This document shows positions 43,768 through 57,155 of a DNA stretch of 64,000 nucleotides, one piece after another. Source of the DNA: Hofstenia miamia (lineage: Eukaryota; Xenacoelomorpha; Acoela); contig SCFE01000046.1 in NCBI GenBank assembly GCA_004352715.1, forward strand, positions 2,005,781-2,069,780, read 5' to 3'. Both the position numbers and the translations under genes were made by a program. Within the stretch, counting starts at the first letter, position 1. Every line of letters begins with the position of its first letter. Under the pieces are notes generated by a model. That model saw only the letters and a list, made by a program, of their open reading frames with translations. It was not told where the DNA came from and did no database searches.

Positions 43768-45296
43768 TGTATCAAACAATTTTCCACAAGTCAATAATAA
43801 GTATTGCAAATCTGGAAGTGCTGCCAACATTTTTAATTCTAAATAAGCCAAATATTAATAATTGAATTGAGCATATAAATTTTACAAAATGAGCAGGATC
43901 ATGTCATCATTTCCTTAAGCGGTACAATTGATTATTCCCGATATTTCTTTGAACCTTAAATTTAGCATTGATGCTAGAGTTCTTAGCTTTTGTAAATATT
44001 CAAATGAAAACAAATTCGTATCATATCTTAGCCTATGTTGTTCACAGATAATGTTTATGCTTCAATATAAAATCTTGTAAAATCTTGTTAATAAACAACT
44101 AGAGTAGACTTAATAAGGCGATTTGTAAAGTTTTCTCAGAAAATTTTAAGTTTATTAGTAATAAAATTTTTAAGTTTCAATAACATTCTGATCCTTGCAA
44201 TATTTAGCCATCTATTTTTGCGAAAATTTTGTAGCATTCTCATTAATTTTCATCATTGAACAGGCATCAGGTCAAGAACATATTCGAAAATTGTGGGAGT
44301 ATGGACTGTGCAAATTTGCTAGCCTAAACACAGTGATAAATAATTAATATTTTATATATTGTTCTGTATAGTTATTCAGCATTAAAAAGCTAATAATAAT
44401 TTGAATTTTAAATTAATTAAATTATGCATAGCTTAAGATGTCCATATATACATTCCAACCTGTTATTTTCGCTAGGTATTAACTGTTTGAAATTTTTGCT
44501 GATCTTAAAAGCATGCTATACCTACGAGTTTGAAAATTTTAAGTTAGTTGAGGAGCTAATTCTACGTAATTAAAAATTATCAGCTCGCAGATATTCCATT
44601 AGACACACAAAAAATGTATATACATCAAATTACTACTAAAACAAAAGATTTTTTATTAATTGCCCAGCCGTTTTTTGCTACATGCCACTATTGCTATATC
44701 TAAAAATGCAACAGAAAAGTTGTCGATAAATTTGTTAGCGCGCGTATTAAAATTGTGTTGTAGAAATTTTAGCAACCAGATAACAACTAGGCACAATGCT
44801 GTAATTTGCACTCGACATATGACTGTCATTTTTTTAAAGAATATTAATGACATTTCCTTTAAGATGTATTAAATGATATATGTTAATATCATATTGATGT
44901 TAATTATCATATTGATTTTTAGATTTTGCACACAATCATTTAAAATTTCGAAACTTTTTCAGGAGACAAGAGAAAATTTCAATTTGCGCTTACAGTTTTA
45001 GTCGAAAAATTTGTGTTTCACACATAATTTTTGAAATTCTACGAAACATTTTGAAATCAGTATTCGCTTTACTTAAAAACGCTATCTTAAAAATGGCTTG
45101 TCCACTTTTAATGAGTACCTGCTTAGGAAGGCAACTGAGGAGAAATTCATAATATATTTCGGCAATAAAGTATCACATTTTCCCCATAGAATGCATTATG
45201 TCTCTTACTTATAAGTACTTCAGATGTCATATATGGATAGCGAGTTTTTGCTGAAATTAATATATTTTAAAATTTATATTTTTTTGAAGAAATTAT

Positions 45297-45303
<7 letters not shown>

Positions 45304-45334
<31 letters not shown>
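45304..45334 (+). repeat. (AT)n microsatellite
   Basis: Perfect AT run. Confidence 0.95.
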
Positions 45335-45338
<4 letters not shown>

Positions 45339-45805
45339 TACTCCATTAGCTATATTTTCATTTTAGCTTTGCATATGCATAACTATACCCATACACTATT
45401 TGCATATGTACAAGATGATATATGCAAAGACTAAAAAATATTATGCTATTTTACAAATTTAAAAAAACAAATTAAACAAACACACATATACATACATTAA
45501 AAAGTTGAAAAATATGATAGAGTGCCCTAAATCATATTCATTAGCTAACAAATTTTGTTTCAACATTCTTAAATCTTCTTATGGTTGCCGCATTGCAAAT
45601 ATTTGGTTCAAATCATTTCACATATTTATTGATTTAGTAATAGTGGCAACTTTCCAAAATTGGCTATTTATTTTGATGTTGTTTATGAACTTTTTTGTCC
45701 GAAAATTTACTTGTGCAAATTTGTTCAAATTATTACTAGGCTTAATATTGTTGAGTGTTTTGTACATTCTAATTAGACAAATGTATTTGGTAGTATACAA
45801 AAGTG

Positions 45806-45808
<3 letters not shown>

Positions 45809-45840
<32 letters not shown>
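45809..45840 (+). repeat. (AT)n microsatellite
   Basis: Perfect AT run. Confidence 0.95.
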
Positions 45841-45843
<3 letters not shown>

Positions 45844-48800
45844 GTTAAATAACTGGGTGATACGTTACCTGGATATATTTAGCGCAAATTTTAAATGTAA
45901 AATATAAAAAATTTTTTTCATTTAGATTTGCTTAAGATTTTTTGGTAGTAAATTATTTGCAATTTCTAGGCATGCTAAAAAACTACTTTCTTCATGCGAA
46001 TTGGATACTAGTCCTAAATAATGTCATTGCAATATATTGCTTGTTCAATGGCAGGAAACAAACATGTAGAAAAGGAAATAAATCAAATTTATTTGATGAA
46101 AATTGTTAAGATGAATGTAATTTCAAAACTTGTTGGAAAAGTCAGTGAAGGTATATACTGTTTGCATTTCTATGTTGCTAATGCAACAGCTTATGTCAAA
46201 TGCTATTTCTTAGAAATTCACAAAGCAGTTGATTGTTGCTGTAGAATCGGCAACAGTAATATATCCCTAGTAGTGTGAAGTTTGATGATGCCGATGAACA
46301 GTGTACTATTTAAAAAGGTCCTCATAGTTGTTAATCATAATATAGTAGGATAATTTAATGACTTTCTGCTTAAGATGAACAGCACTTCAGCATCTCACCA
46401 ACCAGAAACCTCTTCTTGTTTTTCGTCGTAAAAATCCAACTTTGATGAAGGAAACATTGTCTTTGACTGGTGCTTTCTCAATATATTATTTTCTAGCTCA
46501 TGTATTCTTAAAATATAAATCTTTATATATAGATACATGAATACAGTTTATTCTAATTTAAGTTTCACTAATATACATGCTGAAAAACGAGATAAATCTT
46601 CAACATATTATACAATAGTTTATCTATACCCCTAAGCTAAAGCGATTATGAAGAGATTCTAAAGAGCTAAGAATAAGCTTTTTTAAAGTTTCCATTTAAA
46701 TTCTGATAAACTTCAGTATTGATAGCACACCTGTTTCTATCAAACAATTTCTAATTCATCATGGCTTTGTTTAGAAAAACATTGCACGTCATGGCAGAAA
46801 ATTTTCAAATAATTCAATGAGACACGAAAGTCGATAATTTGTATCTAGTCTATGTTCGATCGAGGGGATTCAAATATAATCAATTGTGTTATACTTATTG
46901 ACACCTAAGCAATTGTAAATAAATACTAAAGAGATTTTAAAGCCGAAACTATATTACATTCAAATTACAATTAAAATTTTTTATATTATCATTTTTTATT
47001 CATGATTAATTTACTCTTAAAAGTTGTGTGGGTTACATATTGCTCCAGTGTACATCGAATTCTTTTAGGCACATGCATGTATTCCAATTGGTCCTACTAT
47101 TAGTGGAAACATTCAATTTTGTTCAGCGTATTTACCATTCTCTCTAATCTAGTAAATATTATTTCTACTCTGGGTTTCCGATTTCTGTACATAATATTCA
47201 TGCCAAAATCATTTTGTGTGAGTACGTTTAACATGAGAATCCATTTTCTGTTTGCTTTCATTATAACAAAGACGACTCTCTCTCGCTTCATTGTGATATT
47301 CCTATAATGCCTCGTAAAGAACAAAATGAAGACTTTTCGATTTATTGTTGCAAAATTCTTCTTATTTTTTTTAAAATACATTGCTATATCCTTTGTACGA
47401 CTTCGTAAATAACCACAAACTACAACAATAGCTAAGGATTCCAATGATCAGAAGTACATGTATATTTTCTCTTGAATTTTGTCTTTGATTCAGTCTATAA
47501 TAAATAATCAGCCAGTTTTTCTAAAAAAATTTCTAAAATAATAGTTTGATAGTGAAAGGGTTAAAAAACTTTCATAAGTATGATTTTTTGTAGTACTGTA
47601 TACTAATACTGTATTTATAATTTGAAATCCTATAGGACTTTCATGCTTTAATTCGATGGCTCGCATAATTTAGAGTCTTATGTTATACCATATTCATGCG
47701 CAAACTTTTGTGTACAGTACGTCATAATCTTGTAAAAATTAAAAATGTGACTTCCATAAACAATGCCTAGTAAATATTTAAGTGTAATTTTGGTAAATTC
47801 ATTAAGAAGCATAAGAGTGATGACCTCGGAAGAATCATGTCAACCTACATTTTGACGTTCATTGAGAGCTACAAAAATTTGGAAATTTTAGGGGATAATG
47901 TCATGTAAATTGAATAAATTTAGCAAAACAAGTATTTTTAGCTTGTAACATTGCAACCAATAATATAACGAATGTAATTGCGCTTTTGAGAGGAAGTACA
48001 AATTATACCTGTAGTTTCATTCAAGAGAATTTAAAAACAATCAAGTAGCTGCAAGATTCTTCTAAAACCAATCAGTAAGTCACTTCATATTCTTATTCAT
48101 CTATGAAGATACTGTATAATAGAAAAATTTTGTCTAAAAGACACTCTCTGCTTCTTAAGCGACATAAAAGTTTCTTAAAAATCTACTATGAATCTTCTTA
48201 AAGTGCGATTGAAAATTCATTTAAGGACGTATTCTTAAATGTTATTTTCAGAAAAATTGAATTAGAAATAAAGTGCTGTGTACATACGGTAACTTTAACA
48301 TATTTTAGTCCATTGATTTCGTTCAAAGTTCTTGTGATTTTTAAAAGACAATTGACAAAAATTAATAATGAGCTTTTCATGGTTTTCTTTCAAAGATCTG
48401 ATGCACTTCTTAAATGAAAATATAAATATGATGTTACGTAGATTGGTATTTTGGTTGTTGTAGTATCACTTTCACAGTCCTGTGAACGTTGCAAATACAT
48501 TTCAAGATTCTCTTTAAATTTCTTGCAAAAGTTCGTGCCAGTATTTATAAGAAAAACATATTTAGCATCCAGGAACATTTCAAGATTTTACAATTTTCAT
48601 TTCAGCTATTAATTAAGTTCTGAAAATTTGTATGTTATATTTTTGGATTTCAAAGCAATTTTTCGAGAGTGAGTCATCTACACCCGATATTTGAAGTTTT
48701 GACTTCACATAATATATAATTACTATATATATAGTGAAGTAGCTAGCTATTGAAGAACAGAATTACAGACTAATTTCCATTTTTGTGATGTACAGTTAAA

Positions 48801-50617
48801 TGTTAATTTTCTCTGTCATAAGCATTCTTAACAAAAATTCCTTCCGACCCAGATAAAGATTGATACTGATAAAGAACAGTTGTTTATTTTTCTTAAATCA
48901 GTTTCTATAAGCTTAAAAAATGTATATTTGAGTTGTTTTTATGCTTTTTTGGTGAAAATTGTATATTTTGACAAACAAAATTTGTTAGTATGGTACAGTG
49001 CTATGTATGTTTTATCATTGACGATCAATATTTGATAAACTATTCCGAAATGACATCATCGACCCCTTAGGTCCATCATGTTACTGTTATATTAGAAAAA
49101 TTAAAGGAAGTCTAGATGTATCAATGACTTACTGCAGTCAATTCAGACTTCTGAGAGTGAAAAAATTAAAAAAATTTCCCTCAGTAAAAAAATTAAGAGT
49201 TATTACAACAAAGCTCAATTTGATGATAAGCAAATCTATATTCAATTAATACAATCTTTGTTCAGTTTTATTTGAAGAAATTAATTCTCACAAATTATTA
49301 ACCAAGATCTATAGTTAAACATTGAGATTCATGTTAATAAGCATCCGCATGTTAATGACCTTTGTTATCCTGAACTATACTATTTACAATTGTGTTATTC
49401 AATATCAATCATCATGAATTATTCATGTGAATGTTAATGGAAGAAATTCTTGAATTTTTCCACAAATATGTTCAGTTGAATAAGAATAGTAACAAAATTA
49501 TAAGTATCATAAATCGATTTTTCCAATAATAGTTTTTTTGCACAATATTTTTCACATACGCCATATCCGTATTTTTAAAGTACCCTACAACCACTTATAA
49601 ATATTTTACTTGAATAACGTCGATATCTGCATAAACATTTAAGGAAAGAAGCTGTTAAAATATATATCAAGAAAGAAAATTGAAGAAATCATTTCCAACA
49701 AATATCTATTTGAAGTTGCCATACATCGAAAGAAATTATATGTACGCATGACAATGGCGGATCCAGAAATAATACAAGAAAATGTGTTATAAAATGTATT
49801 AATAACGACATATAGCAAAAGATTGAAACATTTTTTCAAATATCAGAAATATAATACTGTAGTTGCCATACTATGTTAGAGTTTAATGCCATATGTCAAA
49901 ATTATATTGATATTTTTCACCTTTATTGAGAACTTTTATGCAGTGATTGCGAGTAAAGCATGTCATTACATATCAAAATAATTTGTTTCATGATGGTAGC
50001 AGTAAATTTTTTAGCAGTATGTTTAATATTTGTAGGCACAGTATAAAAAATTAATCATAAAAAATTTTTCTAAAATATATATTTGCACATATCAAATTTA
50101 ACAAGTGATTAAAGCTGAATGTACACAATGCTTGCAATTCATTCCATAGGTAGAAGAAGGCCACATCTTATTGCAGCGACCTTGTTTACCAATACCTTCT
50201 TACTAATGGGAGATGTAACCTAGGTTAACTCTTACTTGTATGGCAATTGAATTTGAACTTGAAAAGGCTTCTGTGAACACAGTTCAACTTGGTTAATTAG
50301 TGGCCTTCTCTGTTGAATTGCTTGTGAAAGAATAAAGGCATTTATCAGCAGATCACTTGAAATCGCATAAAGTGAACCATTGTTTATGTGGATTTTCAAA
50401 TCTTCTGACTTTTTTCTGAATATAACCCATATCGGCCTAGGTAGTTTTGATTATATATTGCAGTTAAAGATCTACAAATTTAAACAAACATTTAAATAAA
50501 TAAAGCCATAGAGTAATTATGAAATGATCTACTTATTTTGCACTTTATGTCAAACAAAAAGACTGTTCATCAATATATCGTTCATATTGTATGAAAATGA
50601 GTTGAAATTGGCCTGTC

Positions 50618-50661
50618 CCAAGGGGAGGGAAGCCCCAAGCCCTCCCCCAAATACGCCCCTG
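50618..50661 (-). mobile_element. Solo hAT-like terminus
   Basis: On the minus strand the sequence begins CAGGGGCGTATTTGGGGGAG, a typical hAT-like end, followed by a GC-rich hairpin (GGGGAGGG and CCCTCCCC arms). No matching second end with a target duplication was found nearby, so the element is truncated or the other end has diverged. Confidence 0.4.
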
Positions 50662-51101
50662 CAAATAATGCAAGCAGAAAATTGTCAAGGAATGAGTAAA
50701 AGTGGACATGCAATATTTTAAAATGTTTAATATAAAATTCATAGACATATTTTTTATTTGAAGCATTTTTATTTTCATCTTCAAAGAAAAAATCAATTTT
50801 CTCAATCAAATTTTCAGTCAATGTGCAAAATCTTCAATTAAGAACAATTGAAAAATACAGAGTTGTCATATCCTTAATGTTCAAATGTTATAAGTCAAAT
50901 TTACATTGACTTCAAATTATTCATATAGTGATTATAGGATTTTGATAACTCGCATATATGATGATAGATATATTCTTGTTACATAACTGTAATATTTTCT
51001 GGATCCACAGCCAAAAAATATCAAAGTCAAGCTGCTAAAATTTTAAATTTGCTTACCGAAAACTTTAATTTACTGATTAGGAATGTTTGAACAGTGAGAC
51101 A

Positions 51102-51105
<4 letters not shown>

Positions 51106-51132
<27 letters not shown>
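51106..51132 (+). repeat. (AT)n microsatellite
   Basis: AT run directly before a GC-richer block. Confidence 0.95.
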
Positions 51133-51135
<3 letters not shown>

Positions 51136-51761
51136 AACATCTGTTCTTCATTCTCCATTTTTTCTCATTTTCGCCATCGCCACACTTATATTAAGGGTAG
51201 TTGTGTGATGTTTATGTTAGTTATTGTATTGTATGAATAGGGCAACTGTGTGCGCAAACTCTTAAAAAATTTAGTTTCTGTTTAGCTTGGTCGTAATTCT
51301 TACTAGCTTATTATTCTAGATGGTCATGAACAGCTAAACTTGCTACAAAGATGAGGGGGGGTTGCGCAGCGGGCAATTCAGCCGTAGGATCTTCTTGGCA
51401 GTCTTGTTGCTGTGCAAGCTTGTTCCTGTACGGGATTTCAGGTTGATCTAATAATATTCATTATATGCCTTTGATGACTGCTAACTCATCTTGCTTCGGC
51501 AGTTATTGCCACGTGAACTCTTATGCTTCATCTAGTAGGCAGCTGCGCTGGTTTAACTGTAGACCCTACTTGGTCTCGATCTTTAGTAAATTATACATTG
51601 TTTCGCGGACCGTGCCATTGCTTATAACTATTTGTAACTGCTCTCTAAACTATGGTGCATGGAGATCTTTTGCCTACTCGATAGTAGATAATAAGCATTC
51701 ATCATGTTATTATTATAATGCTCGTGCTTGCTATATTGTTCTAATAACTTTGATGATGCTA

Positions 51762-51763
<2 letters not shown>
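51133..51763. other. GC-richer block between two (AT)n tracts
   Basis: About 630 bp of near-balanced composition begins TGTAACATC right at one AT tract and ends at the next. No coherent frame exists on either strand (a 127-codon frame lacks motifs). Sharp edges and composition suggest an inserted element such as a solo LTR, but no matching TG...CA ends or target duplication can be shown. Confidence 0.3.
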
Positions 51764-51801
<38 letters not shown>

Positions 51802-51860
51802 TATATAATACATGTATATATATAATACATGTATATATATATATATAATACATGTATATT
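51764..51860 (+). repeat. (AT)n tract with three ATAATACATGTAT units
   Basis: An AT run followed by three copies of a TATAATACATGTATA-type unit; the core TACATGTA is a palindrome seen often across the window. Confidence 0.9.
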
Positions 51861-53143
51861 ATAGTTTTTCAATTGTATGAAAATTCCAGCACGGCACGGA
51901 TTGTCCTACCTCCATTTCTAATAAAAATGCATTTTGTAAAATTTCAGGTTAACCCAACCATATTTAGAGGTCTCACATGTATATCGTATTTATGCTATCA
52001 TATCCTGTTAATGATTGATACTCTCATAAAAATAATACATAATGTAACGCATCCAAGAGAGGATTTACTCTAACTAATCCAATTTGCTCCTGTCTATTTG
52101 GATGGATAGACTAGACTTGCATCTTATCTTGTTTAAGAAAACCAGGTGCTTATCACCAGGCAATGTGAATAGCAAAGGCTACTTATATAATGAAAATGAC
52201 CCTGCTTTCACCCCGAGTGGATCTGAACAAGCCAACAAAACGTGGAGTTTTCATCTGCCTAACTTACCTCAAATTCTGGCATGGACCTTTTTTCTTTTAA
52301 ATATGATTAATTCCAATATTTATAATGACTAACATATCAGGATGAAATTTTAAATACTCTTATTTTAAAATATCCACAAAAAATTACATGAATGAATTAT
52401 CTATACTACAGTCCTTTAAAGACAAATAACTTGTACTAGTGGTGGCAAAGGCTCTCAAACGACTAGCGACTGTCAATCAAAGATAGGGAAGACCTGATCT
52501 AAACCTCATAATTTCGGAAAATTAAGTGAATTACATTTAGCTAATTGCTTTTTCGATTTCATTACCAGTCGAAAAGGAAAAACCATTGGAGTCATGGCTT
52601 GTAAGTTGACTATCACCCAGAACGTCGAACAGATTTTACCAGATGCATAAACTCAATCTACCACTTGAAATCTACAGGTTGTGAATGATACAGTAGAAAG
52701 GGATTTAGCTTTAACGCAGTGATTTCAAGTCTAAAAACAAAACGAGTTGCTTTTCAAAGTCGACAATGGATACGCAAATCAATGAACGGAACTAAGACTG
52801 GAGTAGTTTCAAAACTGTCATCTTACCTGACAATTCATATTTGTTTATTACAAAAATAATTGCAACCAGAAAACGTCTTGTAATTTTCTTTCAATAACTC
52901 GGCTTCGAAAAAAATATGTATAGACTTATGGTTATTGCGGAAAATTTTCTAAATTTCCATTTTGTCTTCTTAAAAATAAAGTCTAGTCAATCTGTGCTAC
53001 CAGTAAACATTGATCAATTTAGCTAATTTTTTACATATTATGTGTTTAGATAAATTGAATTTGGGGCAGGCCTGTCCTTACAATTTTTAAAATACTTTAT
53101 TTTTCCTATATATGCTGAATCACCCTATATATATATATAATCT

Positions 53144-53176
<33 letters not shown>

Positions 53177-55420
53177 AAAGTTTGCAATATTGCTTTTTTA
53201 GGACAAGAAATTTGTTTTATGCATTATTTTTTTCAGGGATGAAATTTTGTCTTGTTCTTATTAATTATGTACAAAAGTAAAAATTATATGATTTAAAAAG
53301 AATTTCTAAAAATATATTTTTAAGTTGAAAGAAGCGTAATCAAAATACGTATTTGAAATTCGAAACATAAAGTTAATGAAAAAGCCTTGTACGCATATTT
53401 CTAGCCATTGATAGTTAATATCCTCACAACATTACATCCATGTGGCTTGCATTGCGCTCTTCGCAGAATTTTATGAATGCATTTTAAATCTGGAAATCCA
53501 TGAATTACAAACACATTGCCAGCATACATTTTTATAGCATTTGTTTTAGGAAAATATGTTGAAAATAATGCCTTGACTCATTAGTTTTAAGGGAGACGGC
53601 TTAAAAATCTTACACTCAATTTGCATTGATCTGACTCATTAGGTTTTTTCCGGTTTTTTAATTGCCAATAAATATTTTGTAGTCGATTTTGAAAAACAAT
53701 AGAATTCAATGAATATACATGCAAATTACTAACGTTTACTCTGATAATAAAGCTCAACGTTTTGTCATTCAAAAAATACAATGCGGGCGTGCACAGTTCA
53801 CTTTTAAAAAATTCTATGCTGAACCTCGAAACTTATCATATTTGTGGGATCATTAGTTATGTTGGTAAGATTAAAATTCTTTGAATGCATTAATTTTAAG
53901 ATGTATAAATATTGGACAGAGGCATTTTACAGCACAAAACATCGAAATACAACATGAGATCAATCTATCTGTATATAAGATGAGTCTAGGTTTACTAACT
54001 TCTTACAGCTTATCTAAACAGAATAATAAATCGGAATTTCATGATTCAATTATTCACATTATTTGTGAAATTTTTCATATTTGATATTTGATGTTCTCTA
54101 ATATTGAACTTAGCACTGTTGAAATACACTTATTCGTAGTCAAAGTTAATTCATAATTTTCCTTTTAAGCTTGCATGCACATTTGCAGCACTTATCTGTC
54201 ATATATATGCATAGACCAAAGATGAATATAACAACTCATACAATGATACTTATCCATTTTCTAAATGTATCACTTAGATCTTCACCATTTTCAATTCGAC
54301 TTGGTTTTAATAAATTTCTTAATTGCTGCATCAAACTATCCCACTCGTACTTCTCCTCAAAACTCCTAACTCTTTAGTTTTCTAAATATGAAACTGCCAA
54401 TTCAAAATTAAATAGAATTAAAATAATAATTCCATTAATGATAATAAACTCTTCAACAATTTTTTGTGTAAATTTACCAAAAATGGAATTTCAAATTTTA
54501 TCACAACTTTAAATGGAAAATATTTCAAAGATATTGTTATACCAAGAAAATACTATGTTAGAGAAAAATTCTCCATTAAAATTTTGGTAGGTTTGCGATC
54601 AATAGAGCAGCTGACTTAAGAAGCATATCCCAATAAAAACAAAAATTTTATTTAACCTCAATGTTGATTGATAATCAAAATGCTTTTACAGACACTCTTC
54701 AATTTTAGAAAATTCTATTTTGTAGTTACAGTTCTAAAAAAATAAATTTTTAAAATGTAATAGAATCGTATCGATTCTTAATATTTAATCTTTTTACGTT
54801 TTCCTTTGCCATTTATTTTTCTTCATAGGAAATGTCTTTCATTTAAACTGATACTGCAAAACAAAAGAACTAGATAAAGAGGAAAACATTGATGCGTTAA
54901 TGATATTTGAAATGAAAGATTTTTAAATTTGAATGCAATCTTATGTATTCATCCGATTTAAAGGAATATGGAACACAATTTTTTCCTTAGCAAACCTTAA
55001 GATCCTTGCAAAGATATTTTTTGACCCAACGCATTTCTAAATTCTATGCTCAACTCAATAAAAATACTCAGGCTTGCAAATAGACCAAAATGAATTATAC
55101 AAAGACAAAGACATTAAAAATGACACTTCAAAAATGCAGCAACGCTCTAAACATTGGTCATGAAATTTGTAACCATGATTGAGAAATTCTAAGATTGAGC
55201 TTTTAAAAATATATATCATTATAAAAAAATTTTTAAAATATTATTTTTAAATTTAATCACCAATTTTATACTAATTTTTAGCACATACATGTTGTGTTTG
55301 AAGAATGAACTAGAAAAGTTAGCGAAACCTGTTAATGTACTGGGTACTTTTAAATTATCTCCCCCACCCAAATAGTTGCAAGAATTGCTAATTGATAAAC
55401 ACAATAATACTAATAATAAC
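51861..55420. other. Gene-poor DNA
   Basis: An 82-codon plus frame at 52084-52332 is a little less AT-rich but has no recognisable motif. An (AT)n-type tract lies at 53124-53178. Nothing else seen. Confidence 0.45.
53124..53178 (+). repeat. Interrupted (AT)n microsatellite
   Basis: Three AT runs separated by short AAT/TAA interruptions. Confidence 0.9.
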
Positions 55421-55556
55421 CTTAACCCTAACCCTAACCCAAACCATACCCCAAACCATAATCCTAACTCTAAACCTAACTCTAACCATATCTCTAACCT
55501 GTTACATAACAAAATTCTACCCTAACCCTAATCTTATACCAAACCATAAACCTAAA
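55421..55556 (-). repeat. Degenerate telomere-like array, C-rich on plus strand
   Basis: Three perfect CCCTAA-phase units at 55423-55440, then about 15 variants (CCATAA, CTCTAA, CCTAAA and similar). This is the metazoan telomere repeat TTAGGG read on the minus strand. Interstitial and old. Confidence 0.8.
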
Positions 55557-55865
55557 ATTATAATATGCGTTCTTCATCATGTTAGAGCCGACTCAATGAA
55601 AACATATTCATTTTGAATTATGTAAACAAAGCAAAGACTTTTAAGAAGACTTTGAAACAAAGTAGCTACGTAAAAAGTTTTGAATGAAAATGCGCTGTGT
55701 TGATTGAATAAACATTGCCAAATTTTATAATTGCGTTAAACAAACAAAAGCCGCCTGGTTGAACCACTAATTAGTATTTTTATAGTAGTATGATATAATT
55801 ATTTTGTAATTCATATTAAAACTAACTGATATTCATAATATATTTGCATATTCCTTTTACAGATG
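55557..55865. other. Spacer between inverted telomere-like arrays
   Basis: AT-rich, no gene or repeat recognised. Confidence 0.4.
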
Positions 55866-55980
55866 TTTGGGGGTATCGTTTACTTTATGGTTTAGGACAA
55901 AGGTGTGAGTTGGCTCAGTTTAGGATTTGGGTTATGGTTTGGGTTAGTCTAGTGGTTGGGATTGAGGCTAGGGCTAAGAC
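55866..55980 (+). repeat. Degenerate telomere-like array, G-rich on plus strand
   Basis: GGTTTAGG, GGGTTATGG, GGGTTAG, GGCTAGGGCTAAG and similar words. More decayed than its partner at 55421-55556 and in the opposite orientation. Confidence 0.6.
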
Positions 55981-56282
55981 TATAATTATCATTTTGATAA
56001 ATTAGCATATTTTTGATATTATTTGAGTGCGTGGGGAGGTACTACATCAAGAGTTTATTAAAGCAGTAATTGACATTTCAACCTTGAGCATCAAGGTATC
56101 GGTATACCACCGAGCCCCAATGCCCCACCAATTTCCTAAGGATCCTCTTCCTGGTACCTACTTAGACAATTTAAGTAAAATTGGGAGCCTTGCTTGCAAC
56201 CTTCTGCGTTCTAATGACACCCTAATTTAAATCCCTGCTGATGACGAGTTATCATGTAAAGTTCGCTTATGCTCTATTCAGA

Positions 56283-56286
<4 letters not shown>

Positions 56287-56316
<30 letters not shown>
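56287..56316 (+). repeat. (AT)n microsatellite
   Basis: Perfect AT run. Confidence 0.95.
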
Positions 56317-56324
<8 letters not shown>

Positions 56325-57155
56325 CTTATAAATATCCAAAATATTTATATAATTAGGTCTAACCTAACTTTTTAGCTTGCTTTGTCTCAACAAATAATTT
56401 ATTTCTGTTACTGTGAAATTCTTTGCAAAATTCAAAGCTTAATTCATAAATATTTTATATATATATATATATATAATCCTAATTCTGAGTTCGATAAAAA
56501 CAAAAAACAAAACAACTAAGTGTATATTTCATTTCTTAAATTTTGCACGCACGAAACATGCGACATGAATGTGCAACATTATACCTGTAAAACATACATA
56601 AAAAGAGACTGGCAAAAGCAGTTTCTAAAACTATTTTTTTCTAATTGTAAATTTTGACAGGCATTCACCAATGAAACGTAGTTCCTATGCTCCAGCTCGA
56701 TACGAAAGTTTCGAAACAATCAATTGAGTATCACATCATGTATTAATATTTGTGCTTCCTGTATTCAGGTGTACGCAGCAATAGTCTTTTATATCATTGA
56801 TGATTGCATGCTTATTTATACTCAATTAAGTCATTGTCTTGATCAGAATGCATTACTATATTGATATCCAGGGGCAGAAACAGAAGAAATTTTCCACGTT
56901 TGTAGACTTACATTTTTTCAGACGTTTTTCCTTTCTCTTAGTTTAGTGCTAAATTAAGATATCTTTTCATCATAGGTATTGAACAAAATGAAAATTTCAT
57001 GACAGTATTATTATAAACATTGAAGAACAAGAAAGAAAAACATAAATATACATAAATTCGACTATTCTTTATTGTAAAATCAGATTTTATTTCCGTATTT
57101 TAAAGAATAAATGTTGTTATTTTCAATTGCATATTAATATAAATTTTAAGCATTT
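56317..57155. other. AT-rich, gene-poor DNA
   Basis: Only a short (AT)n run at 56457-56475 and no gene. Confidence 0.5.

Larger units (their letters stand above)
42972..51105. other. AT-rich, gene-poor DNA
   Basis: No gene supported over about 8 kb. (AT)n runs lie at 43731-43764, 45304-45334 and 45809-45840. A 115-codon frame at 45505-45852 is strongly hydrophobic but ends inside an (AT)n tract and has no conserved motif. A 114-codon minus frame at 47100-47444 is Lys/Arg/Phe-rich and unrecognised. Confidence 0.45.

Noticed and set aside
45600-45625. tRNA gene suggested by GGTTCAAATC, a B-box-like word
   Set aside because: No A box, no cloverleaf and no acceptor stem at the right distance.
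51465-51848. 127-codon frame with many Ser/Tyr/Cys
   Set aside because: It runs into an (AT)n tract, has no motif and overlaps the likely inserted GC-richer block.
55219-55512. A Leu/Gly-rich 97-codon frame on the minus strand
   Set aside because: It is the translation of the telomere-like array.
55421-55980. Site of a simple telomere-telomere fusion
   Set aside because: Order of the arrays on the plus strand is C-rich then G-rich, the reverse of what a fusion gives.
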